From positions 1-47,317 of the forward strand of contig CALJGL010000039.1 in NCBI GenBank assembly GCA_938075155.1: a stretch of DNA of 47,317 bases, read 5' to 3'. The notes under the pieces were generated by a model. The model was not told where the DNA came from. It saw nothing but the letters and a program-made list of their open reading frames with translations, and ran no database searches. A program made the translations under genes and the position numbers. Position 1 is the first letter of the stretch. Each line of letters starts with the position of its first letter. Source of the stretch: UBA12191 sp009937185 (lineage in GTDB: Bacteria > Planctomycetota > UBA8108 > UBA1146). Shown piece after piece: positions 41,935-47,317 of this stretch.

Positions 41935-43218
41935 TCAACGTGAAAGGATTTCTATCTTCTGGATAACCAAGAGCCGCGCCCCTGTACTGGGGTCCTGCTC
42001 CTGTATCGTGCCGACGATGCCTACTCTTTTATTCACGTATTGATCAAGATTCAATTTTTCCCCATCGAGGTAGTAAAGGAGCTTACTCCCTTTCATCAAC
42101 TTATGTGATGCCTCGACTTTTCTGTGTTTCCCCAGTGGCACAACCCAACCTACAGCCTGGTATTTTTGGTCTGTGGGTGAATTCCTGTGCCCTGTCCTTC
42201 TTAAAATTTCTTTGTCCCGAGTTTGCGCTTTTTCACGCTCAACTCGAGCCAGTTCTTGTTGACGTTCTATTTCGACGAGTCTCCGCTGAAGCGGAACAAA
42301 ATGCTCATTTATGGTACGGGCGAGATCTTTCACGACTCTGATCTCTCCCAAATCCTCGCTAGTGGTTTCAAAGACTTCAATCTTACGAAAAATCGCAGAG
42401 AAGTTCCAACCGACTGGAGGTTTTTCGGTTTCCGCGCGGAAACTCTCAAAGAGTTCCTTCAGGCGCGGAGATTCGAAAGAAGGAATTTTAATCGCATTGG
42501 GATCCTCATTGATGATCCCAGCAGTATCGGATCCAGAAGTCTTTTCTTCAGAAACCGATTCTTTATCCGAAGTGTCCTTTTCGATCACCGGTGAAAGAAC
42601 AACCGGATTCCCTTTGGACTTCAACTTATCGTGTAATGCGGAAAGACGCAGTGTATTGATCTCCTGGTCTGACCGACGAATGTAATCTCCATGGATCCAT
42701 CCTCGGGCATTCAGGGGCGCGAATATTTGAACCCACTTACCGTCGTCTGATAGTTTCCCTGTCGAACGCAATATTTGTCCCTGCTCGGTCATTCCGAGCG
42801 GCGTGTACTTTGTGTTCGATTGCGCGCGAAGTCGCACGCTTTTACCCCTCACCTGGAATTTGTCGGAATCCATGGGTTCCACAAAGTCCCCATGAATCCA
42901 AATCGGAATATCCGAAGGAATCACGATCTCAACCCAGTCTCCACTGCCGCCCATGGCGATCACAGAAACTTCCTTGGTCAGTCGCGTAAAGGCGTGATGG
43001 TTTGTGGAGGGTCCGGTTCTGAGATTGACGGAACTGCCATCGACTGTCGCTAACCAAGGCTTGAGAGTCGGTTTACCGAAAGACTCTGAATCTTGGGCCT
43101 CGAGACTTCCGAGACTGATCAACGAGAGCAACTGAATCAACAGAAGCAACACCCATGCCTGTCCACTGAAGGCAGCAGTACGGACGGAACCGGGATAAAA
43201 TTTCATCAACAATGACAT
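41935..43218 (-). CDS. Secreted protein with two bacterial SH3 domains
   Basis: The start at 43218 has GGGAG five bases upstream; the longer frame extends into the leader. Residues 20-41 are a signal peptide core ending SLEAQ. Two SH3b domains follow: about 55-115 (ATVDGSSVNLRTGPSTNHHAF..WVEIVIP..WIHGDFV) and 120-182 (VRGKSVRLRAQSNTKYTPLG..KWVQIFAPLNARGWIHGDYI). A Ser/Lys linker, a helical Arg/Glu/Gln stretch (about 310-345) and an OB-like strand domain at the end (YQAVGWVVPL..KRVGIVGTIQEQDPSTGARLLVIQKIEIL) complete it (427 residues). SH3b domains often bind peptidoglycan; no catalytic domain is seen. Confidence 0.82.
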   Translation of the reverse strand: MSLLMKFYPGSVRTAAFSGQAWVLLLLIQLLSLISLGSLEAQDSESFGKPTLKPWLATVDGSSVNLRTGPSTNHHAFTRLTKEVSVIAMGGSGDWVEIVIPSDIPIWIHGDFVEPMDSDKFQVRGKSVRLRAQSNTKYTPLGMTEQGQILRSTGKLSDDGKWVQIFAPLNARGWIHGDYIRRSDQEINTLRLSALHDKLKSKGNPVVLSPVIEKDTSDKESVSEEKTSGSDTAGIINEDPNAIKIPSFESPRLKELFESFRAETEKPPVGWNFSAIFRKIEVFETTSEDLGEIRVVKDLARTINEHFVPLQRRLVEIERQQELARVEREKAQTRDKEILRRTGHRNSPTDQKYQAVGWVVPLGKHRKVEASHKLMKGSKLLYYLDGEKLNLDQYVNKRVGIVGTIQEQDPSTGARLLVIQKIEILSR

Positions 43219-43424
43219 CGGTACTCCCTTCAAAGTGAAGACTGACCCTTTCACAGGCGCACGCCTGCAACGGGTCCAGCACAAGGACGATCAAGGTACG
43301 CGGAGAGTTCCCTGATCGAAAATACGGCTCTACAAAGGACCCGTACTTCCTGGACAGAGTAAAAGCGAAGCAGTATTGAAAAATCCAACACCGCAAACTC
43401 AAATATCCCCCATTCACTGCAATA

Positions 43425-43437
43425 CCGCAAATTGCGG
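43425..43437. repeat. Palindrome CCGCAA-A-TTGCGG
   Basis: A perfect 6-bp dyad around a single central base, a typical size for a dimeric repressor site or a tight hairpin. The half-site CCGCAA occurs again at 43391-43396. Confidence 0.45.
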
Positions 43438-43506
43438 CAAAACAACAACATGGAGAGAAGAATCAAGTTTTAGCTCTTCCCCGTGAAGTCCTCGAAAGAA
43501 CTCAGC

Positions 43507-43551
43507 ATCAATTCGCTACGAAAATGCCGAAGGCGATTTCGAAGAATTGAT
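43507..43551 (-). ncRNA. Stem-loop at the predicted 5' end of the SH3-gene leader
   Basis: Outer 8-bp perfect arms ATCAATTC/GAATTGAT (43507-43514 and 43544-43551). An inner helix CGAAA..GCC/GGC..TTTCG has two mismatches and a 3-nt loop. It would form the very start of the transcript from the promoter at 43557-43585. Whether it is a separate small RNA or a leader element cannot be told from sequence. Confidence 0.4.
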
Positions 43552-43556
43552 ACAGG

Positions 43557-43585
43557 ATCGTAGTTTCTGGGCTGAGACGTGTCAA
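43557..43585 (-). promoter_or_regulatory. Consensus-like sigma70 promoter
   Basis: On the minus strand TTGACA (43580-43585), 17-bp spacer, TACGAT (43557-43562). It is the best sigma70-type match I saw in the window, and points toward the double-SH3 gene 332 bases away. Confidence 0.6.
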
Positions 43586-43651
43586 CGAACCGCCATGTGA
43601 ATCCGCACGAAAGTACTGAATTCAGGCCAGATCAAAGGAATTAAAGGGTGA

Positions 43652-44530
43652 TTAGATCTTCACCAGAAGAAGGTCACCTATCGAGCACTGCTGAATCGAC
43701 GCGGTGACGGGGCATTTGGCACGAAACAATCCAAAAAGCGGCAGGTCATGTCCTTGCAGCATTTGGAAATGAGAAGCCCCCTTTGAAAGAATCAGATCGG
43801 CGGATTTCATGGCCGACTCCACTTCAGTCGGCCAATTCTCGGTCGAAATACCCAACCCCGCCTCGATTTCAATGATTTGAGTCTTCAATGACTCCATTTT
43901 GAGTTCGGAGACATGTTCCGAGAGAGCATTCATCGTCAATTTTGAGGATTTCACCATTTGCAGGATCTCGAGATCGGGATGCGACGATTGGATCTGTTCG
44001 AGCAGCACCATATCAGCGGGGACTTCGGGAGCAGTATCGTGAATGAAGACAAATCGACGCGCTTTAGAAAGTAACTGATCAAAATATGACCGGTCTTCAT
44101 GCCGAAATTCAACATCAGCATGCTTCGGCTCACGCAGGCCTAATTTCAAAAGATCTTCACGCATCGCTTTCGGAGATAAGATTTCATTGGCGAAAACATT
44201 ACTACGAGCAGAAAGTAATAAGGCACGTCCCAAAGGATCGGCATCATTCAAAACTCGATCACGCAGATCCGGCATCGCTTCGACCATCTCGCCGAACCAC
44301 TTCTCTCGATCTTCCTTCCAGGGGTCTCCTGTTCCCAGCACATCATTCACCGACAGAAGAAGTTCGCCGACGACTTCCGCAGCAGGCAACTGGCCTTCCA
44401 CTTCCGCCAACTGACGCATCGCTTCGTCAATCACCTTATGCTGAAGCCATTCATCATCGCTGACCTTCTCCGCAGTGCAAAGAGCACGTCGAAGAGCGCA
44501 GGGATAACACTGAGGAAGAAAACGATCCAA
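43652..44530 (-). CDS. DUF89/ARMT1-like domain protein (TTG start)
   Basis: A 292-residue protein of the DUF89 damage-control phosphatase group, subfamily with N-terminal cysteines (C8-x2-C11 in QCYPCALRRAL). Family members are metal-dependent and remove phosphate from damaged metabolites. The expected DNAGE signature is replaced by HDTAPEV (164-170), so the usual Asn ligand is Thr. The usual SKGQxNFE is SKGASHF (249-255). The metal site may therefore be altered. TTG start with AAGGA nine bases upstream, inside the end of the preceding gene, three bases after its stop. No ATG is available before the Cys motif. Confidence 0.72.
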   Translation of the reverse strand: MDRFLPQCYPCALRRALCTAEKVSDDEWLQHKVIDEAMRQLAEVEGQLPAAEVVGELLLSVNDVLGTGDPWKEDREKWFGEMVEAMPDLRDRVLNDADPLGRALLLSARSNVFANEILSPKAMREDLLKLGLREPKHADVEFRHEDRSYFDQLLSKARRFVFIHDTAPEVPADMVLLEQIQSSHPDLEILQMVKSSKLTMNALSEHVSELKMESLKTQIIEIEAGLGISTENWPTEVESAMKSADLILSKGASHFQMLQGHDLPLFGLFRAKCPVTASIQQCSIGDLLLVKI

Positions 44531-44533
44531 GGG

Positions 44534-45364
44534 TTAAGGTCCTTTTGATGATTCGTCGGGTAAAAACTTCAAGCGAGCGAGATAACAATCGGCAAATCGA
44601 ACTCCCAGAGTGTTACGCAACTGGATGATTTTCGTATATGCGCTTTTTGCTTCAGCTTTAGTATCGTAAGGACCTGCGATCACGTCGTAACGCTTATGGT
44701 CTCCTTTGTCACGAACTCTGATCTTGGTTTCACCCGGGGATAATCCGGAATCGACGTATGTCAAAAGTTGATCGATGATCTTCAGATCAACCGTAAGTTT
44801 TTGTCCAATCATGACTCCCCACTTCGGGGATTCGACAGGAGCAGCGGCAACTGTTAAAGACGATTCGTCGGGAACGTTGAGAGAAGGATCAGAAGAAATC
44901 TGATCGACAATCGGCTGACCATTCTCATCGAGAACATTCCGGATCGATTCAGGAACGACAGGGACTGGATCCAAAGTCGGCAACCAGTCTTCTGATTCCG
45001 ACATGGCCACCATTCCTGCAGGAGGTGCATCCGGTGCACTGTTTCTTCCGGCGATGAATGCAAGAAGGATCAATAGCACAAAACTAGCACTCAACATGAC
45101 AAGAGTCGTGACCTTGAACTCTACGAATTTTGGATGCTGTGCGTGAACAGAACCACCCCGACCCACATCACTTCGATTTTCAGCGGGAGGACTTTCTGAG
45201 AACGGTCCTATTCGAGATGGCGGAGTATCCAGAGAAACAACACGACGAGTACGTGCTCCCCGAACAGGTAAATCTTCGTTGGATGCTTCTGGTTGGGGTT
45301 TCCCCATTCCAGGCCGATCCTTGCCCACGCCATACATGACGGGCTTTGATCGTCTTTTTGCCAA
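44534..45364 (-). CDS. Single-pass membrane protein with SPOR-like domain (TTG start)
   Basis: A 276-residue protein. TTG at 45364 with GGGGG six bases upstream; the next in-frame ATG (45337) lacks such a site. A basic Pro-rich cytoplasmic part (1-85) is followed by a membrane helix (about 86-106, VTTLVMLSASFVLLILLAFIAG). An acidic linker leads to a C-terminal domain (about 180-270) with 'WGVMIGQKL', 'KRYDVIAGPYDTKAEAKSAYTKI' and a final strand, the layout of SPOR peptidoglycan-binding domains. SPOR proteins usually localise to division septa. It precedes the DUF89 gene by 3 bp. Confidence 0.75.
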   Translation of the reverse strand: MAKRRSKPVMYGVGKDRPGMGKPQPEASNEDLPVRGARTRRVVSLDTPPSRIGPFSESPPAENRSDVGRGGSVHAQHPKFVEFKVTTLVMLSASFVLLILLAFIAGRNSAPDAPPAGMVAMSESEDWLPTLDPVPVVPESIRNVLDENGQPIVDQISSDPSLNVPDESSLTVAAAPVESPKWGVMIGQKLTVDLKIIDQLLTYVDSGLSPGETKIRVRDKGDHKRYDVIAGPYDTKAEAKSAYTKIIQLRNTLGVRFADCYLARLKFLPDESSKGP

Positions 45365-45383
45365 ATCGATCCCCCTTTATCTC

Positions 45384-45399
45384 CGACACACGAGTGTCG
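45384..45399 (-). repeat. Hairpin upstream of the SPOR gene ribosome-binding site
   Basis: CGACAC/GTGTCG arms with a 4-nt loop, eight bases before the GGGGG of the SPOR-like gene. A second inverted repeat, ACGGGT/ACCCGT (45416-45421, 45436-45441), lies further upstream in the same 212-bp divergent gap. Confidence 0.5.
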
Positions 45400-45576
45400 A
45401 AATTCCCCTCAAATGACGGGTATAAAATGAACGACACCCGTGAAATCCCTGATGTGGAAGAATAGGGGACTCAGAAGGCGTGGTCAAGATAGGCAAAAAC
45501 AACCCTATACGGTTTTGCACATGAACCGGAGAGTCTCCTGCATTATTGTAGTGAGGACCCGAGAGGAATAAAAATA

Positions 45577-46908
45577 ATGAGTCTCACTTCCCAAACGATC
45601 TTTCCCATGAATCTGGTGATCAGAGCCCATGGATCCCATTTCGGATCCCATTTCGGATCCGATGACACCGGTCGCTTCCACTCCTCGACACTCTTGACCG
45701 GCATCCTCGCTTTGATTCTGTCCCTGCCAGCAGTCGTGGAATCCAAGCAGCCTCAAGAGAAATCGGAGACACCTGTCGTCTATGAAACCTTGGATGGGCG
45801 TATATCCGGTACATTACAAGGAATCACACCCAAAACGGAATCCTTGATCATCAATGAGGAAACCCTATCGATCAGAGATCTTCTCCTGATCGAGTTTTCG
45901 GCCTTTATCCCCGAATCTGTCGCAACGGGAACCATCCATCTGAGAGGTGAAGGATCATGGAACGGCCGCTGGGCGATTCGTAAAACCCGGGAAGCTGACA
46001 CCCTTGAGTGGGCCACTTCCGCCCTCAGTCGCCCACTCAGCATCAATATCGACGCTCTAGAGAGATATGTCGCCCCAGGCGCACCGGCAGATCTATTGGC
46101 CACCGAAAACGCTGAAAGCGACATAATTTTGACACGGGACGGCGCTAAACTTTCAGGGATTATTGAGGAGTTCACCCCCAGCCATATCGTTATCGACGAA
46201 GAATCACTAGGTTCCCTCCAGATCGAATGGGAAAAAATACAAGCATTTAGCCTCGTAGATCTCGACGATCCCACTCCCGATTCGGATCAGAACCCTGCCC
46301 CCATCGTCACCGCACTCACCCGAGGGGGAAGCCAACCTAAGGGGCGACTCATCGAGTTAAGCGATAACTCACTGATTCTTCAAAGCAAATTCGGTGATGC
46401 TCTCACCCTCTCCACTGAAAAACTTCTGCTCCTTCGATTTGAAAATAATCGTGTCGAAGATTTGAGTGACAGAACACCTGACCTTGTCAAGGAAGGCCTC
46501 GGCGACGATCGCTGGTTTCCATGGACTTGGAAGAAAGATCGAAATGTGCTGAACCAACCACTTAGCGTCGGATCACGTATTTTCGAGAAGGGCCTCGGTG
46601 TCCACTCCAATAGCACTCTGACATTCAAAACCAAGGACGGCGATCAATGGTTAAAAGGATTTGCCGGGATGGACTCTAGTGCTCGCCCCAAGGACGACGA
46701 ACCAGAGATTGGTTGTGCAGTGTTCAAAATCCTTGTCGACAATAAAGAAGTATGGAACAGCATGGACTTGTCGTGGAAGGATGCTCCTTCTCCGTTCAAG
46801 GTAGATTTGAAGGAGAGTGACACCTTCAGTCTCGTCGTCGAGATGGGCCTCGGTCATCATATTCTTGATCGAGCAAATTGGATTACTCCGCGCATCATCC
46901 GCCGTTAA
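45577..46908 (+). CDS. Secreted NPCBM-domain protein with three repeated beta modules
   Basis: A 443-residue protein; ATG at 45577 with GAGAGGA about ten bases upstream (a second ATG at 45607 is possible). The signal core LLTGILALILSLPAVVES lies at about 40-57. Three similar modules follow, starting at about 68 (YETLDGRISGTLQGITPKTESL..IRDLLLIEF), 186 (LTRDGAKLSGIIEEFTPSHIVIDEESLGSLQIEWEKIQAF) and 247 (LTRGGSQPKGRLIELSDNSLIL..STEKLLLLRF). The C-terminal domain (about 310-440) is an NPCBM carbohydrate-binding module: SVGSRIFEKGLGVHSNSTLTF, FAGMD, AVFKILVDNKEVWNS, LVVEMG, DRANWITPRI. Extracytoplasmic polysaccharide binding is likely; no enzyme domain is present. Confidence 0.85.
   Translation: MSLTSQTIFPMNLVIRAHGSHFGSHFGSDDTGRFHSSTLLTGILALILSLPAVVESKQPQEKSETPVVYETLDGRISGTLQGITPKTESLIINEETLSIRDLLLIEFSAFIPESVATGTIHLRGEGSWNGRWAIRKTREADTLEWATSALSRPLSINIDALERYVAPGAPADLLATENAESDIILTRDGAKLSGIIEEFTPSHIVIDEESLGSLQIEWEKIQAFSLVDLDDPTPDSDQNPAPIVTALTRGGSQPKGRLIELSDNSLILQSKFGDALTLSTEKLLLLRFENNRVEDLSDRTPDLVKEGLGDDRWFPWTWKKDRNVLNQPLSVGSRIFEKGLGVHSNSTLTFKTKDGDQWLKGFAGMDSSARPKDDEPEIGCAVFKILVDNKEVWNSMDLSWKDAPSPFKVDLKESDTFSLVVEMGLGHHILDRANWITPRIIRR
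45631..45660. repeat. 12-bp tandem repeat in the NPCBM gene
   Basis: GGATCCCATTTC occurs at 45631-45642 and 45643-45654, followed by a half copy GGATCC (45655-45660). In frame it encodes Gly-Ser-His-Phe repeats before the signal core. Confidence 0.9.
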
Positions 46909-46929
46909 ACCGGGCTTCACTCCGCACAA

Positions 46930-46968
46930 AAAAAGAGCCTCATGGCCAGATGCCATGAGGCTCTTTTT
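46930..46968. terminator. Bidirectional intrinsic terminator
   Basis: A perfect 17-bp stem (46930-46946 and 46952-46968) with loop CAGAT. The arms start with A-runs and end with T-runs, so it can work on both strands, for the NPCBM gene and the convergent VWA gene. It is the only convergent junction in the window with room for a terminator. Confidence 0.93.
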
Positions 46969-46986
46969 AATGATCAAAAGGCAAAA

Positions 46987-47317
46987 TCACTCACCCGGGT
47001 TATCGGGATTCAACTTCGGATCAACCTTCATATCGGTGTAGGTTCCTCCAGTAGACTCAGCCAATTTCCTCAGCCAAGAATTCGCCTCTGTCAGAGCGGG
47101 CATTTGCTGCCCCCCCTGAGTAAACGGATGAAATCCGAAACAGTGAATCTTGATTTTCCGGAAACGATTCAACTCAAACACCTTATCCAAGATGGGCTGA
47201 GTAGGATCGTTCGCTTTTCCATCCACCGATGGAAGCCCGTCAGACAAGATGAAAATCGTATTGGTACGAGCATCCTGCATGAAAGCCTGTATCAATGAAT
47301 CCATCGTATTGGTGTTA
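46987..47317 (-). CDS. C-terminal part of a von Willebrand factor A domain protein (5' truncated)
   Basis: The frame is open past the window edge (codons NTNT precede the internal Met at 47304), so the true start lies outside. The visible 110 residues contain 'TNTIFILSDGLPSVDG', the strand and DGxP loop typical of VWA domains (the DG contributes to the metal-dependent adhesion site). They also hold 'KIKIHCFGFHPFTQGGQ', 'NSWLRKLAESTGGTYTDM' (the last helix and strand), and a short Pro/Asn tail. The N-terminal DxSxS motif would be outside. Partners and location unknown. Confidence 0.85.
   Translation of the reverse strand, partial: NTNTMDSLIQAFMQDARTNTIFILSDGLPSVDGKANDPTQPILDKVFELNRFRKIKIHCFGFHPFTQGGQQMPALTEANSWLRKLAESTGGTYTDMKVDPKLNPDNPGE

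Larger units (their letters stand above)
43219..43651 (-). promoter_or_regulatory. 433-bp gene-free region: long structured leader upstream of the double-SH3 gene
   Basis: No gene can be supported here. On the minus strand it holds a strong promoter (43557-43585), a 45-nt stem-loop at the predicted transcript start (43507-43551), the palindrome at 43425-43437, and the hairpin CAGGCG/CGCCTG (43254-43267). GTGAA/TTCAC pair close to the gene's ribosome-binding site. A leader of about 330 bases or a small RNA is possible; it matches no riboswitch class I recognise. Confidence 0.5.

Noticed and set aside
45521..45571. Short plus-strand frame (16 codons) before the NPCBM gene as a leader peptide
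   Set aside because: No ribosome-binding site and no regulatory hairpin coupled to it.

Overview
The window reads as chromosomal DNA of a planctomycete-like bacterium (Planctomycetota), of moderate GC. The lineage call is an inference. It rests on two secreted beta-propeller proteins ending in dockerin-like calcium repeats of the planctomycete style, an NPCBM carbohydrate-binding protein, LamG-type domains inside pseudopilins, and a rpsO-pnp plus rny-ymdB housekeeping set. Genes are tightly packed. I see no insertion sequence, prophage, CRISPR array or rRNA, and one tRNA.

Layout. 1-4366: the tail of an unknown gene, an unknown secreted protein and trkA run on the plus strand and meet trkH head-on (K+ uptake); then come tRNA-Arg(CCG) and apaH. 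4363-8108: a NYN/OST-HTH RNA-binding nuclease-like protein and two tandem propeller-dockerin proteins on the minus strand. 8426-9541: holA. 28150-9542 (minus strand): one long, translationally coupled operon. It starts with a FHA-GAF-sigma54 activator, then a FHA-transmembrane protein with a likely jelly-roll domain, a PilM-PilN fusion, a PilO-like protein, a small membrane protein, a TPR protein, and pseudopilins G, H, K, J and I. GspH carries a LamG-like domain, and GspK is 1890 residues long with a LamG-like domain and several 'RGxxGT' modules. 28308-33590: PBP4-type D,D-carboxypeptidase, an unknown protein with a Cys/His cluster (plus strand), a membrane-dipeptidase-family protein and an amidohydrolase. 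33661-45364 (minus strand): pnp, rpsO, ruvX, a mannose-1-phosphate guanylyltransferase, a DnaJ-TPR protein, dtd, ymdB, rny, a double-SH3 secreted protein, a DUF89 protein and a SPOR-like membrane protein. 45577-47317: an NPCBM protein, a strong terminator, and the end of a VWA-domain gene.

How the parts work together. The pseudopilin operon is the most unusual content. It encodes the inner-membrane scaffold (PilM/N/O-like) and the five classic pseudopilins, but no ATPase, platform protein, secretin or prepilin peptidase, which must lie elsewhere. At least three of its proteins have likely sugar-binding beta-sandwich domains, suggesting an envelope-spanning pseudopilus that handles polysaccharide or cell-surface ligands under FHA/sigma54 control. 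The right half holds mRNA turnover genes (PNPase, RNase Y, YmdB), with small hairpins abutting the ribosome-binding sites of pnp and rny. Four of five convergent gene pairs overlap or abut at their stop codons, leaving no room for terminators.
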